Positions 35,095 through 46,335 of a DNA stretch of 64,000 nucleotides are shown piece after piece (within the stretch, counting starts at the first letter, position 1; each line of letters begins with the position of its first letter). Below the pieces are notes generated by a model. That model was not told the origin of the DNA. It saw nothing but the letters and a program-made list of their open reading frames with translations, and ran no database searches. The position numbers were made by a program, and so were the translations under genes. The stretch is taken from positions 62,001-126,000 of the forward strand of contig NZ_WBYM01000002.1 of the NCBI RefSeq assembly GCF_013283365.1, written 5' to 3'. Origin of the DNA: Marinobacterium sp. xm-d-530. GTDB taxonomy: Bacteria; Pseudomonadota; Gammaproteobacteria; Pseudomonadales; Balneatricaceae.

Positions 35095-36615
35095 TTAAAA
35101 AGCTTTATGTAGGTTGGTAGACTCGTTTCCTTCGGTCTGTTCATCATCGGCACTCGCCTTAGCACCGTCGTTGCGCTTAGCATCGATGTTATCAAGGTAA
35201 CTGCTGGTCACTGTTCCAGTGACATACTCGCCATTGAAGACACAGGTATCGAACTGAGTAATGGCAGGGTTAAGTTCTGTGACACAGGCTTTTAGATCAT
35301 CAAGATCTTGGTAGAGCATCCAATCACAACCGATCTCTTTACCCACCTCTTCCGCAGTACGACCATGTGCAATCAACTCACTGGCACTGGGCATGTCGAT
35401 ACCGAATACGTTGGGGTAACGAACTTCAGGGGCTGCTGAGGCAAAGTAGACTTTACGCGCACCTGCATCACGTGCCATTTCAACAATCTGAGCGGACGTA
35501 GTACCACGTACAATAGAGTCATCAACCAGCATAACCACTTTGTCTTTAAACTCAGATTGAATCGGGTTCAGTTTTTGACGAACCGACTTCTTACGCAGAG
35601 TCTGCCCAGGCATGATGAAGGTACGGCCGATGTAACGGTTTTTGATAAAGCCTTCGCGGTAGGTCACTTTCAGGCTTTTCGCCATCTCAAGTGCCGCTGT
35701 ACGGCTGGTATCAGGGATTGGAATGATGACGTCGATATCGTGCTCTGGGAACTCACGGCGCACCTTATCCGCCAATTTCACACCCATCGCCATGCGCGCG
35801 TTGTGAACCGGTGTCTCATCAATGATCGAGTCAGGACGAGCTAGGTAGACATACTCAAACAGACAAGGAGCAAGCACGGGTGTTTCAACACACTGCTTGG
35901 TAAAGATCTCACCCTGTTGAGTAATGAAGATCGCTTCACCAGGCGCCACATCACGAACCATCTCGAAGCCTGCAGTATCCAGCGCAACACTCTCTGAGGC
36001 CACCATGTATTCAACGCCTGCTTCGGTTTCTCGCTTACCGTAAACCAGTGGGCGAATACCAAAAGGATCACGAAAAGCGGCTAGGCCAAGACCGGTGATG
36101 ATCGCAACAACGGCATAACCACCCTGACAACGCTTATGGACCGTTTCCACTACGTTGAAGATATCTTCAGAGGTTGGGTGTAACTTGCCCAACAATTGAA
36201 GCTCATGGGCAAAAACGTTCAATAACACTTCTGAATCAGAGGTGGTATTGATGTGGCGAAGATCAGAACGGAACACCTCATCAGCCAACTGCTCAGAGTT
36301 AGTTAGGTTACCGTTGTGTGCCAACGCAATACCGTAAGGTGAGTTGACATAGAATGGCTGAGCTTCTGCTGAGCTTGAGCTACCGGCAGTTGGGTAGCGC
36401 ACGTGGCCAATACCCATTTCGCCATTCAGTTTTTTCATGTGTCGTGTACGGAAGACTTCGTTGACTAAGCCATTATCCTTACGAAGATAAAAGCGGTTAC
36501 CTTCACAAGTAACCATACCCGCAGCATCTTGACCACGGTGTTGCAGGACTGTTAACGCATCAAAAATTGTCTGGTTAACATAGGTTTTGGCTACGATGCC
36601 AACTATTCCACACAT
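35095..36615 (-). CDS. purF: amidophosphoribosyltransferase
   Basis: First committed step of purine synthesis (PRPP and glutamine to phosphoribosylamine). The 506-residue enzyme starts MCGIVGIV with the Ntn-type catalytic Cys next to Met. It has the glutaminase segment [16 protein letters not shown] and the PRPP-binding loop [15 protein letters not shown] (about 360-374). The C-terminal tail (residues 480-506) is Asp/Glu/Asn-rich and poorly conserved. It lies after cvpA in the usual cvpA-purF pair. Confidence 0.97.
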   Translation of the reverse strand: MCGIVGIVAKTYVNQTIFDALTVLQHRGQDAAGMVTCEGNRFYLRKDNGLVNEVFRTRHMKKLNGEMGIGHVRYPTAGSSSSAEAQPFYVNSPYGIALAHNGNLTNSEQLADEVFRSDLRHINTTSDSEVLLNVFAHELQLLGKLHPTSEDIFNVVETVHKRCQGGYAVVAIITGLGLAAFRDPFGIRPLVYGKRETEAGVEYMVASESVALDTAGFEMVRDVAPGEAIFITQQGEIFTKQCVETPVLAPCLFEYVYLARPDSIIDETPVHNARMAMGVKLADKVRREFPEHDIDVIIPIPDTSRTAALEMAKSLKVTYREGFIKNRYIGRTFIMPGQTLRKKSVRQKLNPIQSEFKDKVVMLVDDSIVRGTTSAQIVEMARDAGARKVYFASAAPEVRYPNVFGIDMPSASELIAHGRTAEEVGKEIGCDWMLYQDLDDLKACVTELNPAITQFDTCVFNGEYVTGTVTSSYLDNIDAKRNDGAKASADDEQTEGNESTNLHKAF

Positions 36616-36634
36616 CCGATCTACCTATATCGAA

Positions 36635-37156
36635 CTAATTCACGGCACTGGCGCTGGCTGGATCACTGCTGAGTGTCCAGATTACACCACCTATCTCTTT
36701 TGCAGTCTCTTTGGTCCACTCCTCCATCAAAACGAAGTGAGGAATGAGCTGAGAATCTTTCCACCATTGATCCTCAACGGCTGGGGTTAGCCCCAACAGA
36801 GCAACAATGACAACAACAACCAGACCGCCACGAACGGCACCAAAGCCCATTCCAAGGATACGATCGGTTGCAGACAAACCAGTAGCACTGATCAAAGCGG
36901 TAATCAATTTACCGACAAGAGCACCCACGATCAGTGTTAATACAAATAGAGCGGCAAAGGCTGCCAACATACGGAGGGATGGGGTCTCGATGTAATCAAC
37001 CAGATAGGCACTCAGACTGGTTGAAAACAGGCGCGCCACTATAAAAGCACTGACCCAAGTGACAAGTGATAGAGCTTCTCGCACGAATCCACGCTTGAGG
37101 CTTAATAGACTGGACACGGCAACGATGCCGATAATTAGCCAATCAGTCCAGATCAT
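36635..37156 (-). CDS. cvpA: CvpA family inner-membrane protein
   Basis: A 173-residue protein with four membrane helices. It begins WTDWLIIGIVAVSSLLSLKRGFVREALSL, the family hallmark, with the TDRILGMGFGAVRGGLVVVV region in the third to fourth helix. CvpA is needed for colicin V production and for envelope stress tolerance in E. coli; its molecular role is not established. It sits between dedD and purF, the conserved order. Confidence 0.94.
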   Translation of the reverse strand: MIWTDWLIIGIVAVSSLLSLKRGFVREALSLVTWVSAFIVARLFSTSLSAYLVDYIETPSLRMLAAFAALFVLTLIVGALVGKLITALISATGLSATDRILGMGFGAVRGGLVVVVIVALLGLTPAVEDQWWKDSQLIPHFVLMEEWTKETAKEIGGVIWTLSSDPASASAVN

Positions 37157-37240
37157 CTTCTCTATCCAAAGTTAAAAACAGCTGCATTTTATCAGAGTGG
37201 ATCGGTTTACCCAATGAACTCTTGATCTATTTATCATCGC

Positions 37241-37831
37241 TTACTGAGTTGTAAAGCGCACAATCATACCATCCAATGAGTACTGCTCTTTGATCGACTC
37301 TTTTAGCGACTCTAAACGGGTACGTTGCATTTCTGGCCCGATGTAGACACGAACTAGGTCGTTGGCACGACGGATATAGACCTTGTATCCCGCTTTTGTC
37401 AGATCAGCGCGAAGAGACTTAGCATTTCGCTCATCTTTGAAACTTGCTAACTGCAAAGACCAGGCCGCCGGAATTCCGTTCTCATCCAAAGCTGGCATAT
37501 CTTCTGCCGGCGAGACCTCTTCAGGAGCACGTTGCTTCATCTTTTCGACCACCTCTACTGGCGGTGCTTTGATCACAACGGGCTGAGCCACTGGCGCTGG
37601 CTCGTTAATCACCTCGGGTTCGTTGATTGTCTCATCCAAAACAACCGCTGGAGCCGCTTCCATAACGGGCGGCAAGGTCGGTGCAGGAGGAATACGATCC
37701 ACAATTTTACGCTCTTTATAGCCTGCGGCATCGAAGATCAGCGGAGCGATAGAGAGTGAGATTACCAAGAGCGCTCCCAACCCTAACAATCGACGGCGAA
37801 TACTTGCCTGAATTAATGCGTCTTGAGCCAA
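37241..37831 (-). CDS. dedD: SPOR-domain protein DedD
   Basis: Septal-ring protein that binds denuded peptidoglycan. The 196-residue protein has an N-terminal cytoplasmic stub, one membrane helix (about 13-34), a Pro/Ala/Val/Glu-rich periplasmic linker (about 44-115) and a SPOR domain (about 118-194) with WSLQLASFKDERNAKSLRADLTKAGYKVYI. The start is TTG 37831, supported by GGAGG a suitable distance upstream and by the lack of an ATG before the helix. It overlaps the folC 3' end by 19 bases. Confidence 0.9.
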   Translation of the reverse strand: MAQDALIQASIRRRLLGLGALLVISLSIAPLIFDAAGYKERKIVDRIPPAPTLPPVMEAAPAVVLDETINEPEVINEPAPVAQPVVIKAPPVEVVEKMKQRAPEEVSPAEDMPALDENGIPAAWSLQLASFKDERNAKSLRADLTKAGYKVYIRRANDLVRVYIGPEMQRTRLESLKESIKEQYSLDGMIVRFTTQ

Positions 37832-39084
37832 CTAAGGGCCTCCGTAACGGTTAGAAAAGAGCCGCAGATCAGAACCTGCTCACTCTCTGAAGTAGAGTTT
37901 GATAATTGATCAAGCGCCTCGGATACAGACGCGAAACATTGATGAGGGTTGTTTGCCCCAACCAGATTCACAAGCTCTTCAGCTTGACTGGCGCGCGGTC
38001 CTTGTAGTGAAACCAAGTACCACTCATCGGTGATCGGCCTCAGTGCCTCAATCACACCCTGTCGATCTTTATCATTAAGCATACCCAGCACTAGGGTTCG
38101 TTTCGACGGCTTAGTCTGTTGCTGCAATCGATCCGCTAAGTACTCAGCCGCTTGCGGATTGTGTGCCACATCAAGAAGACACTCGGTTACACCGATTGTT
38201 TCACTCTGCATGCGACCGGTGAGTTGTACACTCTCTAATCCACTAGCGATCGACTCAATGGAAACGTCAGGAGCAATCAACGTCAATACTTGCAGAACAG
38301 TTGCAGCATTAATCAGTGGCAAAGGAGGCACTTGCAGATCAAAGTAAGCGATATGCTCACCCTTCAGATCGACACCCGACCAGTTCCAGACCTTCTGAGC
38401 GTCATCTAATCGATAATCTTGGTTAAATTGGTAGAGCGGAGCATTCAGTTCAGCCGAGTGTTGAACAATTGATCGAGCTGCCGGTGACATCGCACAGACC
38501 GCTGGTTTATTAGGTCGAAAAATACCCGCTTTTTCGCGCGCGATGGACTCGATGTCGTCGCCCAACCAATCAATATGGTCCAACGCAATGGAGGTAATCA
38601 CAGCGATATCAGCATCGACAATATTAACGGCATCCAATCGCCCGCCGAGCCCAACTTCTAAAATCACATAATCAAGAGCCAGGTCTGAAAAGATGATCAG
38701 CGCAGCCAGTGTGCCGTACTCAAAGTAGGTTAAAGAGATCTCTTCTCGAGCTTGATCTATCCGACAAAATGCATCAACAATGACTTCATCAGATGAATCT
38801 AATCCGTTGATCTTTATCCGTTCATTGTAGTTTAAAAAATGAGGGGAGCTGTAGACACCGGTGGTAAAATCTGATGCGCGAAGAATAGAATCCAACATCG
38901 CGCAGGTTGAACCCTTACCGTTGGTACCCGCTACAGTGATGACTTTACTGCGAGAAAAATCCAGATTTAGGCGATGGGCCACTTCAGCAACACGATCTAA
39001 ACCCAAATCAATCTCAGACGGATGAGCGGCCTCAATGACTTCGAGCCACTCTTCCAAACTGTTAGTTGAGCTCAATTTGCTCAT
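37813..39084 (-). CDS. folC: bifunctional dihydrofolate synthase/folylpolyglutamate synthase
   Basis: Adds glutamate to dihydropteroate and extends folate polyglutamate chains. The 423-residue enzyme of the Mur ligase family has ATP-binding VAGTNGKGSTCAMLDSIL (about 48-66), a YSSPHFLNYNERIKING segment and GLGGRLDAVNI. The frame extends upstream to 39189, but ATG 39084 gives the conserved start (MSKLSSTNSLEEWL). The longer version would overlap accD far too much. Order accD-folC-dedD-cvpA is as in E. coli and Pseudomonas. Confidence 0.95.
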   Translation of the reverse strand: MSKLSSTNSLEEWLEVIEAAHPSEIDLGLDRVAEVAHRLNLDFSRSKVITVAGTNGKGSTCAMLDSILRASDFTTGVYSSPHFLNYNERIKINGLDSSDEVIVDAFCRIDQAREEISLTYFEYGTLAALIIFSDLALDYVILEVGLGGRLDAVNIVDADIAVITSIALDHIDWLGDDIESIAREKAGIFRPNKPAVCAMSPAARSIVQHSAELNAPLYQFNQDYRLDDAQKVWNWSGVDLKGEHIAYFDLQVPPLPLINAATVLQVLTLIAPDVSIESIASGLESVQLTGRMQSETIGVTECLLDVAHNPQAAEYLADRLQQQTKPSKRTLVLGMLNDKDRQGVIEALRPITDEWYLVSLQGPRASQAEELVNLVGANNPHQCFASVSEALDQLSNSTSESEQVLICGSFLTVTEALSWLKTH

Positions 39085-39106
39085 AACCCAATCGTCTTCT
39101 GAGCGC

Positions 39107-39982
39107 TTAGTCGGCGAGTTGTTGAGCAGGCTGGCCCTGCATTTGACGAAGCATTTTAGCAAGACGGCTACGCATCTCACCGCGCTCAATAATCATATCA
39201 ACTTGCCCATGCTCTAGAAGGAACTCACTGCGCTGGAACCCTTCAGGAAGTTTTTCACGAACGGTCTGCTCGATAACACGTGGACCTGCAAAGCCAACCA
39301 GTGCACGAGGCTCAGCAACGTTCAAATCACCCAGCATAGCAAGGCTGGCAGAGACACCGCCGTAGACAGGGTCAGTTAACACAGAGATGAAAGGGATACC
39401 TTTGACTCGCATCTCTTCAAGTACAGCCGATGTACGAGCCATTTGAAAAAGGGAGAATAGCGCTTCTTGCATACGAGCACCGCCTGAAGCAGAGAAGCAG
39501 ACCAGAGGAATACCCTCAGCCAATGAGACTTCAGCAGCACGTACAAAGCGCTCACCTACAACTGTACCCATTGAACCACCCATGAAACGGAACTCGAAAG
39601 CGACCGCAGCAACTGGGTTGCCCTCTAAGGTACCCTTCATCGCAACCAATGCGTCTTTCTCGCCGGTATCGCGCTGAGCAGCCGTTAGACGATCTTTGTA
39701 TTTCTTAGAGTCTTTGAACTTAAGACGATCGATTGGCTCAATATCAGCTGCAATCTCTTTCGTTGACCCTTCATCAAGGAAGTAGTTCAAACGCTGACGG
39801 GCGCCAATACGTAGGTGATGATCACATTTAGGGCAGACATGTAAGGTCTTATCTAACTCTGGCTTGTACAGCACACTTTCACACTTTGGACACTTCTCCC
39901 AAAGCCCTTCTGGAATGCTGTTGCGTTTTTTCTCATCATTACGTGCCAGTGACGGTACGATCTTTTCCAACCAGTTACTCAT
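39107..39982 (-). CDS. accD: acetyl-CoA carboxylase carboxyltransferase subunit beta
   Basis: Beta subunit of the carboxyltransferase that makes malonyl-CoA. The 291-residue protein has the N-terminal zinc ribbon (CPKCESVLY...[18 protein letters not shown], about 29-60) and a crotonase-like core with [33 protein letters not shown] and [12 protein letters not shown]. Between trpA (22 bases upstream) and folC. Confidence 0.97.
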   Translation of the reverse strand: MSNWLEKIVPSLARNDEKKRNSIPEGLWEKCPKCESVLYKPELDKTLHVCPKCDHHLRIGARQRLNYFLDEGSTKEIAADIEPIDRLKFKDSKKYKDRLTAAQRDTGEKDALVAMKGTLEGNPVAAVAFEFRFMGGSMGTVVGERFVRAAEVSLAEGIPLVCFSASGGARMQEALFSLFQMARTSAVLEEMRVKGIPFISVLTDPVYGGVSASLAMLGDLNVAEPRALVGFAGPRVIEQTVREKLPEGFQRSEFLLEHGQVDMIIERGEMRSRLAKMLRQMQGQPAQQLAD

Positions 39983-40003
39983 GGTACTCCCTAAATGATC
40001 GAC

Positions 40004-40807
40004 TTAAGCGTCGATCGCTTGACGCATTTCTTTAACTATACCTGCAACTGCAGCAGGAATCTTCCCTGGCGTGTTTGCCAGTTCTGCAATTTGATTAACC
40101 AGCACGGAACCGACAATGGCACCATCGGATACTTTAGAGACGGCTGCAGCAGACTGACCATCACGGATACCGAAGCCTACACAGATCGGCAGATCTGTAT
40201 CCTGGCGCATATCGCTGATGTAGGCCCCTACTTCATCTACATTCAATGCTTTTGATCCAGTCACACCTTTAACGGATACATAGTAGAGATAACCACTGCC
40301 CTGCTCACAGATCGCCTTACGACGTTTTGGAGAGGTTGTCGGTGCAATGAGGAAGATGATATCAAGTGACTCAGCCTTCATTGCCGCCATTAGGCCAGCA
40401 GACTCAACCGGTGGCATATCGACCACTAGCACACCATCGACACCTGCCGCTTTAGCGTTTTTAGAAAAGGTTTCGTAGCCCATCACTTCGATAGGGTTAA
40501 GGTAGCCCATTAGAACCACCGGTGTTGTCTGATCCTGTTCACGGAACTGAGCAACCATTGCCAATACATCGGTCAAACTGGTGCCGTGCTCAAGGGCACG
40601 CTCACAGGCTAACTGAATCACGGGGCCATCGGCCATTGGATCCGAGAAAGGCACACCCAACTCAATGACATCCGCTCCCGCTTCAACTAGTGCATGCATT
40701 AGAGGCACGGTAACGCTTGGGTTTGAATCACCACCGGTTACATAAGGGACAATCGCTTTACGTCCCTCTGCCTTCATGGCAGCAAAGCAGGCTTCAATAC
40801 GACTCAT
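40004..40807 (-). CDS. trpA: tryptophan synthase alpha chain
   Basis: Cleaves indole-3-glycerol phosphate to indole for the beta chain. The 267-residue TIM barrel has the catalytic Glu in [21 protein letters not shown] (about 49) and the Asp in MGYLNPI-region loop (VLVVDMPP), with GFGIRDGQS near the end. trpB ends 12 bases before its start. Confidence 0.97.
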   Translation of the reverse strand: MSRIEACFAAMKAEGRKAIVPYVTGGDSNPSVTVPLMHALVEAGADVIELGVPFSDPMADGPVIQLACERALEHGTSLTDVLAMVAQFREQDQTTPVVLMGYLNPIEVMGYETFSKNAKAAGVDGVLVVDMPPVESAGLMAAMKAESLDIIFLIAPTTSPKRRKAICEQGSGYLYYVSVKGVTGSKALNVDEVGAYISDMRQDTDLPICVGFGIRDGQSAAAVSKVSDGAIVGSVLVNQIAELANTPGKIPAAVAGIVKEMRQAIDA

Positions 40808-40819
40808 TTAACTCTCCAA

Positions 40820-42034
40820 TTACATCTCAATGCCGTCGATGCCTGCGACGGTATGTATATCTTTATCACCACGACCCGATAGGTTTACAACAATCACTTG
40901 ATCTGGACTCATCTCTTTTGCCATCTTCATGGCGTAAGCAACCGCGTGAGAGGATTCAAGTGCTGGCATGATACCTTCAACCTGCGTCAACGTACGGAAT
41001 GCATCGAGTGCCTCGTCATCATTGATCGCAACGTACTCTGCACGGTTAATATCTTTCAAGTAGCTGTGCTCAGGACCTACACCTGGGTAATCAAGACCGG
41101 CCGAGACAGAGTGTGTACCGATAATCTGGCCGTTATCATCTTCCATCAGGTAGGTACGCATTCCATGCAGTACGCCTGGACGACCATCACTTAGCGGTGC
41201 TGCGTGTTCACCCGTTTCAAGACCGTGACCACCCGCTTCAACACCGATCATACGAACCGACTCATCTTCAATGAATGGGTGGAACATACCGATGGCGTTC
41301 GAGCCACCGCCTACACAAGCCACAACAGCATCCGGTAGACGACCAATCTGATTCATACACTGCTGTTTTGTTTCACGCCCGATGACGCACTGAAAATCAC
41401 GCACAAGCATTGGATAGGGGTGCGGACCTGCAGCAGTTCCAATGATGTAGAAGGTATTATCGACATTGGTTACCCAATCACGCATCGCTTCGTTCATCGC
41501 ATCTTTAAGCGTTTTAGTGCCCGAAGTAACTGGAATCACTTCAGCACCCAACAGCTTCATGCGGTAGACGTTTAGCGCTTGTCGGCGAACATCCTCTTCA
41601 CCCATGTAGACCTTACACTCAAGACCCAGACGAGCAGCAACCGTTGCCGAGGCAACACCGTGCTGACCAGCACCTGTCTCAGCGATAACACGCGGCTTAC
41701 CCATGAACTTAGCCAGAAGTGCCTGACCAATGGTGTTGTTCACCTTGTGTGCACCGGTATGGTTAAGATCTTCACGTTTCAAGTAGATTTTAGCACCGCC
41801 CACTTTTTCTGTGAGGCGCTCAGCAAAATAGAGTGGCGAGGGACGACCCACGTAGTGAGCGAGGTCTTTATCAAACTCCTCTTGGAAGTTTGGGTCGTTA
41901 GAGAGTTTTTTGTAAACTTCTTCAAGCTCTTCCAGAGCACCCATTAACGTTTCAGAGACAAATCGACCACCGAATTGGCCAAAGTGTCCATTCTCATCGG
42001 GTAGCTGCACCTGTGTATTATCTGTTGTTGGCAC
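40820..42034 (-). CDS. trpB: tryptophan synthase beta chain
   Basis: PLP enzyme joining indole and serine to tryptophan. The 404-residue protein has [19 protein letters not shown] near the start, the PLP lysine in [14 protein letters not shown] (about 96), the [11 protein letters not shown] motif and [12 protein letters not shown]. It starts at GTG 42034, which lies inside the trpF 3' end (17-base overlap), with GAGG upstream. Confidence 0.97.
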   Translation of the reverse strand: MPTTDNTQVQLPDENGHFGQFGGRFVSETLMGALEELEEVYKKLSNDPNFQEEFDKDLAHYVGRPSPLYFAERLTEKVGGAKIYLKREDLNHTGAHKVNNTIGQALLAKFMGKPRVIAETGAGQHGVASATVAARLGLECKVYMGEEDVRRQALNVYRMKLLGAEVIPVTSGTKTLKDAMNEAMRDWVTNVDNTFYIIGTAAGPHPYPMLVRDFQCVIGRETKQQCMNQIGRLPDAVVACVGGGSNAIGMFHPFIEDESVRMIGVEAGGHGLETGEHAAPLSDGRPGVLHGMRTYLMEDDNGQIIGTHSVSAGLDYPGVGPEHSYLKDINRAEYVAINDDEALDAFRTLTQVEGIMPALESSHAVAYAMKMAKEMSPDQVIVVNLSGRGDKDIHTVAGIDGIEM

Positions 42035-42644
42035 GGTAAACCTCGTTCATAAAATCTGTCATTTTATTTGAATCTTTAATCCCTTTAGATGCCTCAACAC
42101 CCCCACTCACATCAACAGCGTAGGGAGACACCTGAGCGATGGCTTCAGCAACATTCTCTGCCGACAAGCCACCCGCCAAAATAATCTTGGTTGCCAGTTC
42201 AGTTGGTATTCTGGACCAGTCGAACATTTCACCAGTACCCCCAGGTATCCCAGGGGTATAAGCATCCAAAAGAATCCCTTGTGAGGATGCGTACGTCTCA
42301 AACTGAGCCGTTAGATCTAACTCCGGCTTCATGCGAAGCGCTTTGATGTAAGGTCGAGAGAATCTGGAACAAAACTCAGCACTCTCATCACCGTGAAACT
42401 GCAATAGATCAACACCTGCTGTGGCGATAACCTGATTAACGACCTCAGCAGATTCATTCACAAACAGAGCCACACTGGTAACGAACGCAGGCAGCTTGGA
42501 AATAATTTCAGCAGCCTGTTCTGGAGTAACAGCTCGCGGACTTTTAGCGTAAAAAACAAAGCCAAGCGCATCACACCCAGCATCAACGGCCGATAGCGCG
42601 TCATCTATATTGGTGATACCACAAATTTTTACACGAGTTCGCAC
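42018..42644 (-). CDS. trpF: phosphoribosylanthranilate isomerase
   Basis: Isomerises phosphoribosylanthranilate in tryptophan synthesis. The 208-residue TIM barrel has the catalytic Cys in VKICGITN (about 8), LQFHGDE and the phosphate-binding AGGLSAENV and [14 protein letters not shown]. It begins at GTG 42644 with no obvious ribosome-binding site, so the start is a little less certain. It is separated from truA by 94 bases with no gene. Confidence 0.95.
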   Translation of the reverse strand: MRTRVKICGITNIDDALSAVDAGCDALGFVFYAKSPRAVTPEQAAEIISKLPAFVTSVALFVNESAEVVNQVIATAGVDLLQFHGDESAEFCSRFSRPYIKALRMKPELDLTAQFETYASSQGILLDAYTPGIPGGTGEMFDWSRIPTELATKIILAGGLSAENVAEAIAQVSPYAVDVSGGVEASKGIKDSNKMTDFMNEVYRANNR

Positions 42645-42738
42645 AATAGAGGCTCTAAATTAGGTCGTTAAAGACAACTGAGTTGATCACTCAATTTATC
42701 GGTTGGAAAGTCTACCAAAACAGAGAGAGTTAGTCAGT

Positions 42739-43575
42739 CTAATGGCCCAAGAAATATGGCCCTGTACCACCCTTCGGCAGTGCAAACTCTTCAGGGTATT
42801 CAACATCACAAAAATAGAGTCCCCAAGGCGGAGCGGTCACCCCACCTTTGCGACGATCTTTGGCCTCTAGCACCTCAGCCGCCCACTCTACCTCAGCCTC
42901 TCCAGAACCAATTTTCATTAACACACCGGCAATATTTCGAACCATATGGTGTAAAAAAGCATTGGCTTGAATATCGATCACAATGATCTCACCGCTTTTA
43001 TAAACCTGCAGATCATGCACCGTACGAACGGGACTGTTCGCCTGACAGGCAACCGCTCGATAAGAGCTGAAATCATGCTCACCGATCAGACAACGACTTG
43101 CCGATTGCATTCGCCCAACATCAAGACTCTTGTGAGTCCAAGTAACCCCTCTAGAGAGAATCGCCGGTTTAACAGGTGCCGAGTAGATCAGATAGCGGTA
43201 GCGTCTTGCTTGAGCAGAAAAACGGGCGTGAAATTGATCCGACACCGGTTTTGCCCAAAGCACCGCAATGTCATCAGGGAGGTGTCGATTCGTACCCATC
43301 ACCCAGGCACGATCGATTCGCTGATTGGGTGTATCAAAGTGAACAACTTGATAACAGCCATTCACCCCGGTATCGGTGCGGCCAGCACAGACCAGATGCA
43401 CATCGTGATTCGCAATCTTTGCTAACGCCTGCTGCAGACGTTCCTGAACCGTGACAACCCCTTCATCTGCCTGAATCTGCCAGCCATGATAGTTTGCACC
43501 AGCGTACTCAATCCCAAGGGCGTAACGAAAAAGGGCGACTTCCGTCGCCCCTTTGATGTTTTCAATATCGCTCAT
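42739..43575 (-). CDS. truA: tRNA pseudouridine(38-40) synthase TruA
   Basis: Forms pseudouridine in the anticodon stem-loop of many tRNAs. The 278-residue protein has YAGANYHGWQIQ, the catalytic Asp in CAGRTDTGVNG (about 65), HARFSAQARRYRYLI and AFLHHMVRNIAGVLMKIG. Begins three bases after the fimV stop, the conserved fimV-truA pair of pseudomonads. Confidence 0.97.
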   Translation of the reverse strand: MSDIENIKGATEVALFRYALGIEYAGANYHGWQIQADEGVVTVQERLQQALAKIANHDVHLVCAGRTDTGVNGCYQVVHFDTPNQRIDRAWVMGTNRHLPDDIAVLWAKPVSDQFHARFSAQARRYRYLIYSAPVKPAILSRGVTWTHKSLDVGRMQSASRCLIGEHDFSSYRAVACQANSPVRTVHDLQVYKSGEIIVIDIQANAFLHHMVRNIAGVLMKIGSGEAEVEWAAEVLEAKDRRKGGVTAPPWGLYFCDVEYPEEFALPKGGTGPYFLGH

Positions 43576-43578
43576 TAA

Positions 43579-46227
43579 CTAAGCTTTATCCAATTGATCC
43601 AAGAGGTTTGCGACCTCCTGCTGCTGAGCAGAAGAGCCTTTGTCTTTCATACTGACAAGGATATCACGAGCAGCCTCATAATCATCCATTTCAATGTAAG
43701 CTCTTGCTAGATCTAATCGGGTTTCGTTTTCATCTGCACCACTGTAGAAGTGGGTATCAAAATCTTCTGACTCTGCGGTGTCATTAATCTCTTCTACCAC
43801 CTCTAGATCGCCATCAACTTCATCGAAAATCTTTTCGATCTCCCCGTCCAGCGCCCCAGAATCACTCTCTTCTACGACAAATTCCCAATGATCGTCAGAC
43901 TGTCCGTCAGCTTCAACATCTTGATCCACCTCGATATCAAATGCCTCATCGGGAACGCTGGCATCGCCCATCATTGCCTCTAGAGCGACCAGGTCCTCAT
44001 CAATGGAGTCAGTGTGCGCTGGTTCATCCGTTGAGTCTGCTTGCGGCATATCAACGCCCGGAATTTGGCTCTCTTGTGGTTCTTCGTCAGATTCTGAATC
44101 AAACGGCTCGATAACAAAATCGAGGTCTTGCAGCTCTGCACTCTCCTCTTCTACAGGCTCCACAATCGATTCAACCGAATCGGCATCTGCCAGTGAGGCT
44201 TCTAGCTCAGAGTCAAGAAACTCCTCTAAATCATCATCTTCCGGCTGCGACTCATCGGCTTCGTTAACCATCGCCTCTTGCTCTTCAGGTGATGACATAG
44301 CTGCATTAGCTCTGGAGAGGAAATCATCAGCGTCAGAACTTGTTTCTGTTTCTGTTTCCAGTTCATTATCATCAATGACCTCAGGCTGAGGTTCAACTGA
44401 AGCGAGATCACCTGTATTTGATGATTCATCAACGGATTCATTTGGCGGTGACTCTTCAGCAACCTCATCGCTGATCGCTTCCATCTCAGCTTGGGCCGCC
44501 TGCTCACTGGCACGAGCTCGAAGCACCTCATCGATCATCGACTGAATCTCAGCTTCAGCCTTAGCGATACTCTCTGAATCAGAATCAGGCTTTGGATCGA
44601 TGACTGGCTCAATCGACGTTTCCAAAGCGGGTTCAACAGCTGATGGCTCAACGACAGCCATAGTTGGGGTCGACGATGCTGAAGGTACTAGAGGCGCTTC
44701 AGAGATAACCTCATCCTCTTTTGCCGCACTGCTCGCGGGTTCACGATAAGGCGCAGGCTTTCTTGAAGATCGTATTAACAACAGCAGCAACAATAGAAAG
44801 GCTACAGCACTGCCACCAACGATTTCAGGATTCATTCGAACATAGTCGATCACAGCAGCGACTGGGTCCTCATTACGCTGTTGAGCTAGCTGCATCTGCT
44901 GTTCCAACTGCTGTTGCAGTTGCGCAACCTGTTGATCTTTTAGCTCAATTAGACGCTGCATGGTCTGTAGCTGCTCATCTATAGAGTCCAATTTTGCAGA
45001 GAGATCAGCATTGTCACGTTCAACTTTCTCGACACTCTCCTGAGTTACAAGCAGCTGATTTTCCAAGTCTCGATTGAGTGCTTGAAGCTCCTGTTCGCGA
45101 GGCGTTGATTCAACGGGCGTAGCAACAGAATCTTGATCTAAAGAGAGAGAAGCTCCCTCCTCTTCAGTTTCAACCACAGAGTTAGAGGGTTCGCTATCAG
45201 CTCGGACCTCTACTGAATCTGATACCGTCTGACTAGCCTCAGCTTCTGAACTGCTGGTTGATAGAGGTTGATCTTGTGTCTCGTCAACAGAGACCAACTT
45301 CAATTTAGCCTCTGATGGATTAACCACTTCAGAGGTTTGAGCCGAGGGAGCTTCACTCTCTGGTTTAGCAACTGGAGTAACGTCCGCTTTCTCAATAGCT
45401 GCAGAAGCGGAGGAACGTCTGCCATTTTTCCAATCTTCATACTGCTTGCGAACTTCGATAGCCGCTTGCCTAACTGATAGCTCATTCGCTTGCGCACTAT
45501 TGGGCAGCGTGACGACCGTACCGGCTTTAAGAACATTGATATTGTTGGTCGGAAAGCTACTAGGGTTTAGACGCTGAATCGCCAGCATCATCTGGTTGAC
45601 CGAGACGGATTCATCAGGAAGATTACTTTGAGCCAATGCAAACAGGGTATCATTTACATCGACATAAACCTGATTCGCTGATGAGGTCTCAGTTCTCAGT
45701 GTGGTTTGGACAGTTTGCGCCGGGTTCGCTTTTAAAACCTTTTCCGGTTCAGCCTTAAGACCCTCTTTCTGAAGTGAGTCAGTTACTGGAGTGGACGGCA
45801 CGGATATGGGTGTCGGTTGAGCTGCAGCCTCTACAAACAGAGGAGGATCCAACAACAGGGTGTACTCTCGAACAAGACGACCATTGGGCCAATTCACTTC
45901 CATCAAGAAGCTGATAAAGGGCTCACGAACAGGGGTGTCCGAACTAATGACGACTTTAGCACCACCCTGGGCATTGAGCTCAACGTCAAAATCAACCGAA
46001 CTCAACACGCCAGATCGGCTTAAGCCAGCCAGACTGAAGGCGTCATCATCAGCCAATTTAGGACGAATATCGGATGCTTTTAAATCACGAACTTGTAGCA
46101 GTTGAATTTCAGCCTGAAGCGGCTCGTTCAATGCAGATTTTACATTGAGTTCACCTAGGCCTAGGGCATTAGCCTGACTGGCTAACAATGCGGATGAAAC
46201 GGCAATACTGAGTGCTAAACGACGCAC
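43579..46227 (-). CDS. fimV: FimV family polar-hub / pilus assembly protein
   Basis: Large inner-membrane protein that organises the cell pole and promotes type IV pilus and twitching functions in pseudomonads. The 882-residue product has a signal peptide (to about 21), an N-terminal FimV domain (GLGELNVKSALNEPLQAEIQL), a LysM motif (about 190-250), a Gln-rich coiled coil (about 375-450), one membrane helix (about 468-486), and a very acidic Asp/Glu/Ser cytoplasmic region (about 500-810). A TPR-like FimV C-terminal domain closes it (ETRLDLARAYIEMDDYEAARDIL). GTG 46227 is the start. The acidic stretch is what creates long Ser-rich open frames on the other strand. Confidence 0.93.
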   Translation of the reverse strand: MRRLALSIAVSSALLASQANALGLGELNVKSALNEPLQAEIQLLQVRDLKASDIRPKLADDDAFSLAGLSRSGVLSSVDFDVELNAQGGAKVVISSDTPVREPFISFLMEVNWPNGRLVREYTLLLDPPLFVEAAAQPTPISVPSTPVTDSLQKEGLKAEPEKVLKANPAQTVQTTLRTETSSANQVYVDVNDTLFALAQSNLPDESVSVNQMMLAIQRLNPSSFPTNNINVLKAGTVVTLPNSAQANELSVRQAAIEVRKQYEDWKNGRRSSASAAIEKADVTPVAKPESEAPSAQTSEVVNPSEAKLKLVSVDETQDQPLSTSSSEAEASQTVSDSVEVRADSEPSNSVVETEEEGASLSLDQDSVATPVESTPREQELQALNRDLENQLLVTQESVEKVERDNADLSAKLDSIDEQLQTMQRLIELKDQQVAQLQQQLEQQMQLAQQRNEDPVAAVIDYVRMNPEIVGGSAVAFLLLLLLLIRSSRKPAPYREPASSAAKEDEVISEAPLVPSASSTPTMAVVEPSAVEPALETSIEPVIDPKPDSDSESIAKAEAEIQSMIDEVLRARASEQAAQAEMEAISDEVAEESPPNESVDESSNTGDLASVEPQPEVIDDNELETETETSSDADDFLSRANAAMSSPEEQEAMVNEADESQPEDDDLEEFLDSELEASLADADSVESIVEPVEEESAELQDLDFVIEPFDSESDEEPQESQIPGVDMPQADSTDEPAHTDSIDEDLVALEAMMGDASVPDEAFDIEVDQDVEADGQSDDHWEFVVEESDSGALDGEIEKIFDEVDGDLEVVEEINDTAESEDFDTHFYSGADENETRLDLARAYIEMDDYEAARDILVSMKDKGSSAQQQEVANLLDQLDKA

Positions 46228-46335
46228 AATAACTTCACTCCACTCTATTAATCCGAAAGGATTAATCTCTCTCTATTGAATGAAGTATTGTTGCTACCCG
46301 GTAATGGGTCAAGTTTACCGGGCAGATTTTTTAAA

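Noticed and set aside
44003-44389. A 128-residue Ser-rich open frame on the plus strand opposite fimV
   Set aside because: It is the mirror of the Asp/Glu/Ser-rich codons of FimV, has no ribosome-binding site, and its composition is that of a shadow frame.
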